Positions 1 through 8,535 of a DNA stretch of 64,000 nucleotides are shown piece by piece. The stretch spans positions 28,060 through 92,059 of the forward strand of contig NZ_JAFIQY010000035.1 of the NCBI RefSeq assembly GCF_022271435.1. The letters are read 5' to 3'. The position numbers were made by a program, and so were the translations under genes. Numbering within the stretch: the stretch's first letter is position 1; each line of letters opens with the position of its first letter. The notes beneath the pieces were generated by a model, which saw only the letters and a program-made list of their open reading frames with translations, searched no databases and was not told the origin of the DNA. The DNA comes from Streptomyces monomycini. Its GTDB lineage: Bacteria; Actinomycetota; Actinomycetes; Streptomycetales; Streptomycetaceae.

Positions 1-256
1 AGTCAACGATCCGCACCTCAGCGGCGTGCCTCGCATCCGTGCGATCGAGCCTGCTGACAATGGCTCGCTGCTGCGAGCATGTGGCTGCAGCACTGTCAAG
101 GCTGTCGGCGATCGGCCAGACGAGCCCGGACAGGGGGCATCGGTGACGTCGTCCCGTCCCCAAAGCGTGTTTGCCGCCATCTCGGTGTGCCTCACCACAG
201 TCCATTGCAGGCCGGCTGCGTGCTTCTCCGTGTCTATCGGCAAGCAGACGTTGCGG
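1..256. other. No recognisable gene upstream of the first operon
   Basis: An open frame runs in from about position 26, but its first 77 codons are rich in cysteine and histidine and look unlike Streptomyces coding sequence. The segment is treated as upstream region of the gene starting at 257. No promoter or RNA gene could be supported. Confidence 0.4.
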
Positions 257-901
257 ATGACCCCCGAGGCCGCACGGAAGGCACTGTACGAGCCCGGCAC
301 CGACGGGGCGTTGCGCAATGCAGTTTGGTGTCAGGCAATCAGCGAGGCGCAACGCGAGAAGTCCAGGCGTGAGAGCGACACCTGGCGGTTGCTCGCCGTC
401 TGGCTCGGGCTGCCCGGTCTTTACCGGACCATCCACCGGATCGAGAGGCGCCTGGCGGCCGACCGAGCTGATCTCGAGGGCGAAGCCGTGCTCGCTCTGC
501 TCGAAGCCCTCGACACCACGGATCCGGAAAGTGCGGACGCTGGCAGCCGCTTAGTGAAAACAGCCGTGAATCAATTGTGGGCATACGCAAGTCGCAGCAG
601 ACGTGAAGTTCCCGTCGTGGACATCGCTGCGGTCGCGGCCGCTTATCAGGCCAGAATTCCGCTGGAGACCGAGCCCGTTACAGCCGAAGGATGGGAACTG
701 CACATCACGCCCCCGCCTCGGGACGAAGGGCTTGCGGCGACACTGCGGTTCACAGAATCCCGAGTCCAGCGGGAAGGGGAGAGGCTCGGAGCGCTCGCAC
801 AGTGTGCCGGATTGCCACACCTCGTGTTCAGGGCACGTCGGCATGCGAACGCGGCCCGCATCGGCACGCTTGTGTTGCGCTCACCGGAAGCCGAACGGTG
901 A
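257..901 (+). CDS. Unknown helical protein, first gene of a three-gene overlapping operon
   Basis: A 214-residue acidic helical protein that I do not recognise. Its central part (RRLAADRADLEGEAVLALLEAL, roughly residues 62-83, followed by RLVKTAVNQLW) weakly resembles the helices of sigma-70 region 2, but no region 4 is visible, so this is only a suggestion. ATG at 257 was chosen because the in-frame sequence upstream to a GTG at 26 has poor coding character; no strong ribosome site is seen. Codon 99 (551-553) is TTA, the codon read by the bldA tRNA in Streptomyces, which suggests late or developmental expression. The stop overlaps the GTG start of the next gene, so translation is probably coupled. 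Function unknown. Confidence 0.65.
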   Translation: MTPEAARKALYEPGTDGALRNAVWCQAISEAQREKSRRESDTWRLLAVWLGLPGLYRTIHRIERRLAADRADLEGEAVLALLEALDTTDPESADAGSRLVKTAVNQLWAYASRSRREVPVVDIAAVAAAYQARIPLETEPVTAEGWELHITPPPRDEGLAATLRFTESRVQREGERLGALAQCAGLPHLVFRARRHANAARIGTLVLRSPEAER

Positions 902-1206
902 GCACGCGGTCCGGGCCTCCCCTGTCCTTCGCAGAGGCGTTCGACCTTCCCCTGTGCATCGACCTGCGTACGGCCGCTCGCGCCTTCGGTGTGTGTCCAA
1001 GTACGGCGTACAAGCTGATCCGACTCGGCCGTTTTCCCTGCCCCGTGCTTCGCGTTGGCGGGCGGTACCGCATCCCCACCACTTACCTGCTCAGCGCCCT
1101 CGGTATCGAGGAAAGGCCCGTATACGCGGTCGACCTCGAGGGCGGCGCCGCTCACGCGGCCCGACTGCACCGTACCTCCCATCACGAAACGGAGAACCTC
1201 GGGTGA
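898..1206 (+). CDS. Small excisionase-like helix-turn-helix protein
   Basis: A 102-residue protein whose centre (LRTAARAFGVCPSTAYKLIR then PVLRVGGRYRIPTTYLLSAL, residues about 22-70) matches the winged helix-turn-helix of the excisionase/AlpA group of MerR-like proteins, which bind DNA in mobile elements and small regulators. The GTG start at 898 overlaps the upstream stop by four bases, and its own stop overlaps the GTG of the next gene in the same way, giving a tightly coupled three-gene unit. It may control the operon or recruit the third protein to DNA. No integrase is adjacent, so a true excisionase role is not supported by context. Confidence 0.75.
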   Translation: MSTRSGPPLSFAEAFDLPLCIDLRTAARAFGVCPSTAYKLIRLGRFPCPVLRVGGRYRIPTTYLLSALGIEERPVYAVDLEGGAAHAARLHRTSHHETENLG

Positions 1207-2330
1207 TCGCAACGCTGGTCTCTGCACAAGAGGCGAATCAGAACCTGACCTGCTTCGTCATCGGCCCCATCGGTGACTCGTATTCCACGAACGGCACCGC
1301 CGAGCGAGAGGCGTACGAACACCACCTCCGCATTTTCGAGCAGATGATCGCCCCAGCTTGTCAGAAGTACGGCGTCGTCGCCGTACGCTCGGATGGCATT
1401 CCTCATGCTGGCGACATCAACGAACAGATCTGCCGGCACGTGATCCAGTCCGACCTTGTCATCGCAGATGTCAGCGGCGGAAATCCCAACGTGATGTACG
1501 AGCTGGGACTCCGCCACATCACTGGCAAGCCGACGATTCACATCGGAGAGCACGGGCAGCTGCCTTTCGACATCGCATCGATCAGGACCATCCGGTACCA
1601 CAGCTCTCGCAGTGGGTTGACCGACGCACGCAGGGACATCGAAACCGCGCTGGAGGTGGGGCTCCGTGACGGGTTCGAACCCCTCACGCCGGCCCGTGTC
1701 CTACGCGGAATCGAGACGGTCGACGGAGCATCGGCCCATACCGAAGACACAGAGAAGGACGACGAAGACCCGCCCGGCCTGCTCGACGAGTTCGCTGCGA
1801 TCGAGGACGGTCTGGGCGAGATGACCGCCGACATGGAAGCGTTCGGCAAGACGATTGAGACGATCGGGGCACTAACCGAGCAGTCCAACACAGAGCTGCT
1901 CGACCTCACCCAGGCCAACGTTCCTGCGAGTGCTCGTCTCGCGGCCGTGGCTCGATTTGCACAGTCGATCAGCGCCCCGTCCGAGGAGCTGAACAGCACC
2001 GCACGGGCGTTCGTAGGACGAATGGCCCCTCTGGACAGCGGGGTGCGGGCGGCCTTGGGCCTCGTCGAGGCGACCCCGCCCGAAGAGCGTGGCGAGGATA
2101 CGGAAGAGTTTCTGGTCCAACTCATCGACTTGGCTGCATCCGCCCAGGAAAGCATGGCTCATGTCAGTGGCTTCGGCACGGCAGCCGATGGTCTGACGGG
2201 GTTGAGCCGTCATCTCCGCAAGCCGGTCAAGAACATTTCCACTGCGGTCAAGCAGGTGGCTTCGGTCATGACGTGCATCGACGACTGGGCCGATAAGGCC
2301 CGTGCCCTGTCCCGCAGCACAGACGAATAA
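1203..2330 (+). CDS. Nucleoside 2-deoxyribosyltransferase-like domain protein with helical C-terminus
   Basis: A 375-residue protein in two parts. Residues about 11-120 (CFVIGPIGD, then a VIADVSGGNPNVMYELGLRH block) form a Rossmann-like fold of the nucleoside 2-deoxyribosyltransferase/TIR-like superfamily; the ADxSxxNPNVxYELG signature supplies the expected acidic nucleotide-pocket residues. Residues about 170-375 are acidic and helical, with possible coiled coil. Family knowledge: stand-alone domains of this type occur in bacterial conflict proteins and may cleave or sense nucleotides. Here the enzyme-like domain is the last gene of a coupled operon behind an HTH protein, so a signalling or defence role is an inference only. 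The GTG start at 1203 overlaps the previous stop. Confidence 0.8.
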   Translation: MIATLVSAQEANQNLTCFVIGPIGDSYSTNGTAEREAYEHHLRIFEQMIAPACQKYGVVAVRSDGIPHAGDINEQICRHVIQSDLVIADVSGGNPNVMYELGLRHITGKPTIHIGEHGQLPFDIASIRTIRYHSSRSGLTDARRDIETALEVGLRDGFEPLTPARVLRGIETVDGASAHTEDTEKDDEDPPGLLDEFAAIEDGLGEMTADMEAFGKTIETIGALTEQSNTELLDLTQANVPASARLAAVARFAQSISAPSEELNSTARAFVGRMAPLDSGVRAALGLVEATPPEERGEDTEEFLVQLIDLAASAQESMAHVSGFGTAADGLTGLSRHLRKPVKNISTAVKQVASVMTCIDDWADKARALSRSTDE

Positions 2331-2347
2331 TCGGCTACTCCCGACAA

Positions 2348-2378
2348 AGCCCGGGCCTTCGCGGCTCGGGCTGCTCTC
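2348..2378. terminator. Bidirectional rho-independent-type hairpin
   Basis: Arms AGCCCGGGCC (2348-2357) and GGCTCGGGCT (2363-2372) pair with one G-T wobble around a TTCGC loop and are followed by a pyrimidine stretch. It lies between two convergent genes. Confidence 0.75.
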
Positions 2379-2507
2379 TTGGCCATTTCACAAGGGAGTA
2401 CCCCGGGCCTGACCTAAAGCGTCTTCAGGTCAATCCGAGTGTGGCATGCGGGCCCCCGCTCCGCCGAATCCAGAAGTTCGCACTGTATGACCCGCGGCAC
2501 GGAACGG

Positions 2508-3743
2508 TCAGTCCCGCTGCTGCAGCGCCTCCACCAGCAAGCGCCCCTCCTTCGCTCCCGCACGGAGCAGGGCCGCAGCCGTGACATGCAGCTCGTTCCA
2601 GGAGTGCGGGCGGCCGATCGTGGCGGCGTCGGGGACGAGCGGGAGTGCCACGGTCAGCGCCTCGGCAGCCTCCTGGGCCCCGGCGTACGCGTGGGCCAGG
2701 CAGCACCCGTACCAGGTACGGTCACGTCGGTACTGGTCCTCCAGCCCTGCCAGCCCGGTGCGCAGATGCCCGACGGCGCCACTCCAGTCCCGCAGATGCA
2801 TGGCGATCATGCCGCGCTGGAGCATGAACCACGTCTCACCGTAGAAGTACATCCACGCGGGCTCGTCCTCCGGGTGGTGGGACGCCCGGGTGATCAGGGT
2901 CTGCGCCTCGTCGAGCAGCCGGTGGGCGTCGCCGCCGGCGCCGACGAGGGCGTGACCCCGCGCGGCCATCTGTGCCGCCATCCCCCGTACGCCGGGAGAC
3001 GCGTCCGGGGCCGACCAGTGCGCCGCCTCGGCGAGCCGTACGGCGCGGTCGCCCTGGCCTCCGGACCAGGCCAGGTGGGCCTTCATGCTCAGCGTCGTGG
3101 CGGCCATGTCCGCGTCGCCGGCCTCCAGCGCCCAGTCGTGGCTGCGGTCGTACCAGGCGAGAGCGGCGGCGGTCTGCCCCTGGTCCTGTGCCATCCACGC
3201 GAGGAACTGGGCGTGTTCGGAGGCAAGTCGGACCACCCGGCCCGCGATCGGGCCCCGGGCACCCGCGAACAGGTCCACGACGGCTCGGAGTTGCTGTTGC
3301 ATCAGGCCCACCAGCGGCCGGGAACCGATCAGGTCCTCGGCGGAACGGTGCTCGGCCAGCAGCCTGTCCAGCCAGTCCAGAGTGGCGGCGTCCGCCTTGT
3401 GCGTCGCCTCGGTCGCACCGGTGATGCGCGCGAGCAGATCGGCGTCGGGCCCCGGACCGGGCAGCACGAGCCCCGCGACCGGCGCGCGGTACGGCTCAGC
3501 CACGTGTCCCGGCGCTCCCAGCCCGCCGACGATGCGCTGCCGCACCTCACCGGACGTCACCCGGCGACGCCCCCGCTCGATGTCGGAGACATCCGGCTGC
3601 GCCAGCCCGACGCGTTCACCGACCTTCGTCTGCGAGAGCCCTGAGAGACCGCGATAGGTGCGCAGGACGGCGCCCCAGTCCTCGGCCGCGAGCGCGGAAA
3701 GCAGCCCCGGATGGGACCAGATGTTGAGGCCGGGTGCCGTCAT
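2508..3743 (-). CDS. XRE-family regulator with TPR-like C-terminal region
   Basis: A 411-residue protein with an N-terminal Cro/CI-type helix-turn-helix at about residues 24-78 (LSQTKVGERVGLAQPDVSDI) and a long alanine-rich helical C-terminus resembling tetratricopeptide repeats. This design is typical of Streptomyces cytoplasmic regulators that sense a partner or ligand through the helical part. It is divergent from an anti-sigma-type HATPase gene at 3877, a recurrent pairing in Streptomyces, which suggests that the two act together. The ATG at 3743 follows a pair of TATAGGGCGG repeats that may be its own operator or promoter. Ligand and targets are unknown. Confidence 0.85.
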   Translation of the reverse strand: MTAPGLNIWSHPGLLSALAAEDWGAVLRTYRGLSGLSQTKVGERVGLAQPDVSDIERGRRRVTSGEVRQRIVGGLGAPGHVAEPYRAPVAGLVLPGPGPDADLLARITGATEATHKADAATLDWLDRLLAEHRSAEDLIGSRPLVGLMQQQLRAVVDLFAGARGPIAGRVVRLASEHAQFLAWMAQDQGQTAAALAWYDRSHDWALEAGDADMAATTLSMKAHLAWSGGQGDRAVRLAEAAHWSAPDASPGVRGMAAQMAARGHALVGAGGDAHRLLDEAQTLITRASHHPEDEPAWMYFYGETWFMLQRGMIAMHLRDWSGAVGHLRTGLAGLEDQYRRDRTWYGCCLAHAYAGAQEAAEALTVALPLVPDAATIGRPHSWNELHVTAAALLRAGAKEGRLLVEALQQRD

Positions 3744-3751
3744 ACGACGAA

Positions 3752-3773
3752 TATAGGGCGGCCTATAGGGCGG
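3752..3773 (-). promoter_or_regulatory. Tandem TATAGGGCGG repeats in divergent promoter region
   Basis: TATAGGGCGG occurs at 3752-3761 and again at 3764-3773, one helical turn plus two bases apart, and the junction contains the palindrome CCTATAGG. The pair sits 9 bases before the XRE start, so it could be the operator for autoregulation and include the -10 region of a short-leader transcript. Confidence 0.4.
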
Positions 3774-3876
3774 TGGGATGGGTCCGGTGCACGCTCATCC
3801 CGATGATCGGCCCGTAAGGTCCCACCGGCTGCGCAGACGGCCGCGGGACGTGACCGACCTGAAAGGGCGCATCGGC

Positions 3877-4263
3877 ATGACGCACGTTGCCGAAACCCTC
3901 CCCCGCACCCCCGAAAGCGCCGCCACCGCCAGACGCCTGGTGCGCATAGCTCTCTCCGCCTGGGGCCTGGAGGAACTGGCCGATGACGGCGCCCTGATCG
4001 TGTCCGAGCTGGTGTCCAATGCCGTCCACCATGCGCGGAGTCGTTGCATCCGGGTCTCGGTCACCCGGCCGGGAGCGGCCCGAGTGCGTCTCAGTGTCGT
4101 GGACAAGTCGATGAAGCTGCCGGAACCCCGGGAGTCGGGCGAAGGGGACGTGGACGGACGCGGTCTGATGCTCGTCGCCGTTCTGGCGGCGGACTGGGGC
4201 GCCGAACTGTTGCCGTGGGGCAAGCGGGTGTGGGTGGAGTTGCACGGGAAGGAACGAGGATGA
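3877..4263 (+). CDS. Anti-sigma-factor-type HATPase (RsbW/SpoIIAB-like kinase fold)
   Basis: A 128-residue single-domain GHKL ATPase. The N box is ELVSNAVHHA and the G1 motif is degenerate at SGEGDVDGRGLMLV; the domain fills nearly the whole protein, as in the many stand-alone Streptomyces ATP-binding regulators that bind sigma or anti-sigma-antagonist proteins. ATG 3877 is chosen over upstream in-frame starts because GAAAGGG lies 10 bases ahead and the family begins here. It overlaps the next gene by ATGA, and is divergent from the XRE/TPR regulator, which points to a shared regulatory module. Whether it is an active kinase cannot be told from sequence. Confidence 0.85.
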   Translation: MTHVAETLPRTPESAATARRLVRIALSAWGLEELADDGALIVSELVSNAVHHARSRCIRVSVTRPGAARVRLSVVDKSMKLPEPRESGEGDVDGRGLMLVAVLAADWGAELLPWGKRVWVELHGKERG

Positions 4264-4457
4264 CCGGCGAGCGGGGCCCGTGGGTGGGCGACCTGGTCCA
4301 TGATGAGGACGCCGGGCGCCGCGGCATCGTCACGGATGTGCGTGGCAGGTCCGTGTGGGTGTTGCGGCCGGAGCACGAGTCGGGCCAGTGGACGTCGCGG
4401 CAGCCTCAGCGGCTGACCGTGGTGACGCCGCACGAGCACATGAGGGAGCGGTTGTAG
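4260..4457 (+). CDS. Small conserved actinomycete protein coupled to the HATPase
   Basis: A 65-residue acidic/basic protein, WVGDLVHDEDAGRRGIVTDV then VWVLRPE, likely a small beta-barrel similar in feel to DUF1918/KOW-like folds. It starts with the ATG that overlaps the HATPase stop, so it is very probably translated as the second gene of the pair. No function is recognised. It faces the convergent amidohydrolase gene with only 21 bases between them. Confidence 0.7.
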   Translation: MTGERGPWVGDLVHDEDAGRRGIVTDVRGRSVWVLRPEHESGQWTSRQPQRLTVVTPHEHMRERL

Positions 4458-4478
4458 GGACGTACACCTACAGGCCCG

Positions 4479-5648
4479 TCACCCCACCCTCGCCCCTCCC
4501 CGGACCACCGCCACCACATCAAGCACCGCCCCCACATCCGCCAGCGGGTCCCCTCCCACCGCCACCAGATCCGCGTCGTACCCCGCCGCGATCCGCCCCT
4601 TGCGGCCGGCCAGGCCGCACACCAGTGCCGCCGTCGATGTTGCCGCCCGGAGGGCCTCCACCGGGGTGAAGCCGAAGTTGGTCATGGCGGTGATGCCGTG
4701 CGGGTAGCTGCCGTGGGCCTTGACCGGGAAGATGCCGGAGTCGCTGCCGAGGGCCATGGTCACGCCGGCTTCGCGGAGGGTGGCGAGGCCGGTGACGAGG
4801 GACGGGATGCGGCGGGCGATGTGGGCCGGGGGCGGGGGTCCGCCCGGGAGGGCGCCGAGGGTGAGGGAGGCGGTGGTGCCTCGGCGGACCATGCCCTCGA
4901 TCACCTGGCGGTCGAAGTCGACGCCGGTTTCGGTGAGGAAGAAGCAGTGTTCGACGGTGTCGAAGCCGGTGGCGACCGCTTCGCGGATGCCGGCGGTGGC
5001 GTGGGCGTGGGCGGTCGTGCGGAGGCCGTGGTGGTGGGCCTCCTCGACGACGGCGCGGAGTTCGTCGCGGCTGTACTGGACGCTGTACGGGTCCGAGCCG
5101 GGGGTGAGGTCGCCGCCGGTGACCATGACCTTGACGAGGTCGGCGCCGCGTTCGGCCCGTTCGCGTACGGCCGCGCGGACGCCGTCCACGCCCTCCGCCC
5201 GGCCGCCGAGGAACCAGCAGTGGCCGCGGGCGGTGGTCAGGGGCGGGCCGGAGGCGACGACGTGCGGGCCGGCGGCCGGGTCCTGTGCGGTCTCCGTGCG
5301 GAGGCCGAGGGTGAGGTAGGCGCGGTCGCCGAGGTCTCGTACGGTCGTCACCCCGGCGGACAGGGTGGCCCGCGCGGCGGTCCGGATGCGTTGCAGGAGG
5401 GTGGTGTCGTCGGCGGCGGTGAGCCGGCCGATGACGTCGTCGCTCGCGTCGAACGCCAAGTGGGTGTGGGTGTCGATGAAGCCGGGGAGGAGGGTGGCGG
5501 CGCCCAGGTCGAGGATGTCGGTCCCGACCAGCGGTAGCCCGCCGGGGTGGACGGCGGCGATCCGGCCGTTTTCGATCAGTACGGTGGGCCGCTCGACCAG
5601 TCCTGGCCCCACTCCGTCGAACAGTGCTCGTGCGCGTACTGCCAGCAT
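4479..5648 (-). CDS. Imidazolonepropionase-like amidohydrolase
   Basis: A 389-residue metal-dependent hydrolase of the amidohydrolase superfamily. The TIM-barrel metal ligands are visible: H61 and H63 in DTHTH, K173 in LVKVMVTGG, H216 in AHAHA, H234 in TVEHC and D303 in ALGSDSG. The lysine (probably carboxylated) indicates a two-metal site as in the imidazolonepropionase-like/prolidase branch, which hydrolyses cyclic amides or Xaa-Pro peptides. N- and C-terminal residues form the usual small beta domain. The exact substrate cannot be predicted. It stands alone between the HATPase module and argR, transcribed in the same direction as the arg genes but 132 bases from argR. Confidence 0.88.
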   Translation of the reverse strand: MLAVRARALFDGVGPGLVERPTVLIENGRIAAVHPGGLPLVGTDILDLGAATLLPGFIDTHTHLAFDASDDVIGRLTAADDTTLLQRIRTAARATLSAGVTTVRDLGDRAYLTLGLRTETAQDPAAGPHVVASGPPLTTARGHCWFLGGRAEGVDGVRAAVRERAERGADLVKVMVTGGDLTPGSDPYSVQYSRDELRAVVEEAHHHGLRTTAHAHATAGIREAVATGFDTVEHCFFLTETGVDFDRQVIEGMVRRGTTASLTLGALPGGPPPPAHIARRIPSLVTGLATLREAGVTMALGSDSGIFPVKAHGSYPHGITAMTNFGFTPVEALRAATSTAALVCGLAGRKGRIAAGYDADLVAVGGDPLADVGAVLDVVAVVRGGARVG

Positions 5649-5780
5649 CGGACCTCCCGCGCCGCATACCGCCCGGCCACCCGGCCGCCCGAGGCGGGCT
5701 CCCGTGCCGCCCGGCCGCAGCGGCCCGGGCGAGGTCCCAGTACAGCGGCCGGGCGGGCGGGCTGGTGAGGAACCCGCGGT

Positions 5781-6323
5781 TCAGCGTGCCTTTTGCGCCA
5801 AGTGCAGCAGGTGGTCGGCGAGGGCCTGGCCGCCGGCCGGGTCGCGGCTGATGAGCATCAGGGTGTCGTCGCCGGCGATGGTGCCGAGGATGTCGTGCAG
5901 TTCGGCCTGGTCGATGGCGGAGGCGAGGAACTGGGCGGCGCCGGGCGGGGTGCGCAGGACCACGAGGTTGGCGGACGCCTCGGCGGAGATGAGGAGTTCT
6001 CCGGAGAGGCGGCGCATCCGCTCCTCCTTGGCGGACTCCCCCAGCGGCGCCCGCGGCTTGCGGTCGCCGCCCTCGCTCGGTACCGCGTAGATCAGCTCAC
6101 CACCGGTGTTGCGGATCTTCACCGCGCCCAGTTCGTCCAGGTCACGGGAGAGGGTGGCCTGGGTGACGGACAGGCCGTCGTCGGCGAGCAGCTTGGCGAG
6201 CTGGCTCTGGGAGCGGACGGCCTGCCGGTTGAGGATGTCCACGATCCGGCGGTGGCGTGCGGTGCGGGTCTGCGGTACGGCAGGCCCCCCGTGCAGCGTC
6301 TCGTTGTCCTGCGCCTCGGTCAT
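5781..6323 (-). CDS. argR: Arginine repressor ArgR
   Basis: A 180-residue hexameric arginine-responsive repressor. The N-terminal winged helix (about 20-85) carries the SVTQATLSRDLDEL recognition segment, and the C-terminal oligomerisation/arginine-binding domain contains GTIAGDDTLMLI. It binds ARG boxes with L-arginine and represses biosynthesis. The ATG at 6323 lies 8 bases after the argD stop, so it is the last gene of argC-J-B-D-R and is expected to feed back on the argC promoter at about 10.73-10.77 kb. A longer in-frame frame upstream overlaps argD and is not used. Confidence 0.97.
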   Translation of the reverse strand: MTEAQDNETLHGGPAVPQTRTARHRRIVDILNRQAVRSQSQLAKLLADDGLSVTQATLSRDLDELGAVKIRNTGGELIYAVPSEGGDRKPRAPLGESAKEERMRRLSGELLISAEASANLVVLRTPPGAAQFLASAIDQAELHDILGTIAGDDTLMLISRDPAGGQALADHLLHLAQKAR

Positions 6324-6331
6324 CGTTGTCG

Positions 6332-7588
6332 TCAGTCTCCGGATCGTTGTACCCCGTGTGCCCCAGCGAGGGCCGCGTCGAGGACGGCGGGGAGCTTCCG
6401 GAGGAACGTATCCGCTTCGTCGTCCGAGACGATCAGCGGCGGGGCGAGCCGGACGACGTCCGGCGCGACCGCGTTCACCAGGAGGCCCGCGTCCTGAGCC
6501 GCTCGCTGCACCTGCGGTGCGACGGGCTCGGACAAAACGATACCCAGGAGGAGTCCCGCGCCGCGGACCTGGCCGACGAGCGGGTGCGCCGACGCCTCGA
6601 TCCCGCCACGCAGCCGCTCGCCGACCCGCTTGACGTGGTCGAGGAGTCCGTCGGCCTCGATGGTGTCGAGGACGGCGAGCGCGCCCGCGCACACGACCGG
6701 GTTGCCGCTGAACGTCGAGCCGTGCGAGCCGGGGGTGAGCAGGCCGGCAGCGGGGCCGAAGGCGAGCGTGGCACCGATGGGCAGGCCGCCGCCGAGGCCC
6801 TTGGCGAGCGTGATCACGTCGGCCTCGACGCCCTGGGCCTGCGAGGCCAGCCAGTGGCCCGTACGGCCGATGCCGGTCTGGATCTCGTCCAGGACGAGCA
6901 GGGTGCCGGTGGCGGCGGTGATCTCACGGGCGGCGGCGAGGTAGCCGGGGGGCGGGACGACGACGCCGTTCTCGCCCTGCACCGGTTCGATGATCACCAG
7001 GGCGCTGTCGGTGGTGACGGCGGCGCGCAGGGCTTCGGCGTCCCCGTACGGGACGAAGTCGACGTCGCCGGGGAGTGGCCGGAAGGGGGCCTGCTTGGCG
7101 GGCTGGCCGGTGAGCGCGAGGGCACCCATGGTGCGGCCGTGGAACCCGCCGGTCGTGGAGACCATGTGCGGACGCCCGGTCAGCCGGCCGATCTTGAAGG
7201 CGGCCTCGTTGGCCTCGGCGCCGGAGTTGGAGAAGTAGACCCGGCCGGGGCGGCCGGCGATCCGCAGCAGCCGTTCGGCCAGCGCGACGGTCGGTTCGGC
7301 GACGAAGAAGTTGGAGACGTGCCCGAGCGTGGCGATCTGCTCGGAGACGGCGCGCACGACGGCGGGGTGCGCGTGGCCGAGGGCGTTGACGGCGATACCG
7401 CCGAGGAAGTCGAGGTAGTCGTTGCCGTCGGCGTCCTGGACGCGGACGCCTTCGCCGCGTACGAGGGGGACGCGCGGGGTGCCGAAGTTGTCCATCATGG
7501 CGCCCTGCCAGCGCTCGGTGAGGGCGGTGTTGGACACCGCCGTTCCGGACGTGGTGCGGGTCGTCGTCCCCGTGGCCGTGCCGGTCAT
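6332..7588 (-). CDS. argD: Acetylornithine aminotransferase
   Basis: A 418-residue fold-type I PLP enzyme that converts N-acetylglutamate semialdehyde and glutamate to N-acetylornithine. Visible motifs are SNSGAEANEAAFK (phosphate/cofactor contact), the LVLDEIQTGIGRTG acid loop and ITLAKGLGGG with the Schiff-base lysine. The first 18 residues are a Thr/Gly-rich tail not seen in most homologues; a start further in (around VSNTALTERW) is possible. Its ATG overlaps the argB stop by four bases, consistent with coupled translation in the arginine operon. Confidence 0.97.
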   Translation of the reverse strand: MTGTATGTTTRTTSGTAVSNTALTERWQGAMMDNFGTPRVPLVRGEGVRVQDADGNDYLDFLGGIAVNALGHAHPAVVRAVSEQIATLGHVSNFFVAEPTVALAERLLRIAGRPGRVYFSNSGAEANEAAFKIGRLTGRPHMVSTTGGFHGRTMGALALTGQPAKQAPFRPLPGDVDFVPYGDAEALRAAVTTDSALVIIEPVQGENGVVVPPPGYLAAAREITAATGTLLVLDEIQTGIGRTGHWLASQAQGVEADVITLAKGLGGGLPIGATLAFGPAAGLLTPGSHGSTFSGNPVVCAGALAVLDTIEADGLLDHVKRVGERLRGGIEASAHPLVGQVRGAGLLLGIVLSEPVAPQVQRAAQDAGLLVNAVAPDVVRLAPPLIVSDDEADTFLRKLPAVLDAALAGAHGVQRSGD

Positions 7589-8535
7589 GCCGCTCCCGCC
7601 TTCTCGCTCTCGCCCAAGTCGGCCGCGCCGATGTCCGCGGGCCCGTCCGGCACGACCATCGTGCCGATCCCTTCGTCGGTGAAGATCTCCAGCAGGATCG
7701 AGTGCTGCACCCGCCCGTCGATGACCCGGGCGGTGTGCACCCCGTTGCGTACGGCGTGCAGGCAGCCCCGCATCTTCGGCACCATGCCGCTGGCCAGGTC
7801 GGGCAGCAGCTTCTCCAGCTCGGTGGCGGTGAGCCGGGAGATCACCTCGTCGCTGTGCGGCCAGTCCTCGTACAGGCCCTCCACGTCGGTGAGGACCATC
7901 AGCGTCTCGGCGCCGAGGGCCGCGGCCAGGGCCGCCGCGGCGGTGTCGGCGTTGACGTTGAAGACGCCGGTCCCGTCGCCCTCGTCGGCGCTGCGGGCGA
8001 CGGAGGAGATGACCGGAATGCGGCCGTCGTCCAGCAGGGCCCGTACGGCGCCGGGGTCGATCGCGGTGACCTCGCCGACCCGCCCGATGTCCACCAGTTC
8101 CCCGTCCACCTCGGCGTAGTGCCGGGTGGCGGACATCAGGTGGGCGTCCTCGCCGGTCATGCCGACGGCGAGCGGGCCGTGCTGGTTGAGCAGCCCGACC
8201 AGTTCGCGCTGCACCTGTCCGGCGAGCACCATCCGTACGACGTCCATCGCCTCGGGCGTGGTGACGCGCAGGCCCGCCTTGAACTCCGACTCCAGGCCCA
8301 GCCGGTCCAGCTGGGCGCTGATCTGCGGGCCGCCGCCGTGTACGACGACCGGCCGCAGCCCGGCGTGCCGCAGGAAGACGACGTCCTGCGCGAAGGCGGC
8401 CTTCAGTTCCTCGTCGACCATGGCGTTGCCGCCGAACTTGATGACGACGGTCTTGCCGTGATGGCGGGTCAGCCAGGGCAGCGCCTCGATGAGCGTGCGG
8501 GCCTTGGGCAGCGCGGTGTGCTTGCGGGTGCTCAT
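7585..8535 (-). CDS. argB: Acetylglutamate kinase
   Basis: A 316-residue amino acid kinase that phosphorylates N-acetylglutamate. It shows the N-terminal VIKFGGNAM glycine loop with catalytic lysine, the VVVHGGGPQI substrate loop, and the FNVNADTAA and MVPKMRGC nucleotide/arginine-site segments. The N-terminal helix ahead of the kinase core is that of arginine-inhibited hexameric enzymes, so feedback inhibition is likely. It overlaps argJ upstream and argD downstream by four bases each. Confidence 0.98.
   Translation of the reverse strand: MSTRKHTALPKARTLIEALPWLTRHHGKTVVIKFGGNAMVDEELKAAFAQDVVFLRHAGLRPVVVHGGGPQISAQLDRLGLESEFKAGLRVTTPEAMDVVRMVLAGQVQRELVGLLNQHGPLAVGMTGEDAHLMSATRHYAEVDGELVDIGRVGEVTAIDPGAVRALLDDGRIPVISSVARSADEGDGTGVFNVNADTAAAALAAALGAETLMVLTDVEGLYEDWPHSDEVISRLTATELEKLLPDLASGMVPKMRGCLHAVRNGVHTARVIDGRVQHSILLEIFTDEGIGTMVVPDGPADIGAADLGESEKAGAA

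Noticed and set aside
603..1202. N-terminal 200 residues of the third operon gene
   Set aside because: They overlap the two upstream genes in another frame; GTG 1203 overlapping the previous stop is the real start.
898..1206. Excisionase of an integrative element ending at the left of the window
   Set aside because: No integrase, tRNA or direct-repeat boundary is visible; the HTH protein may simply be a regulator.
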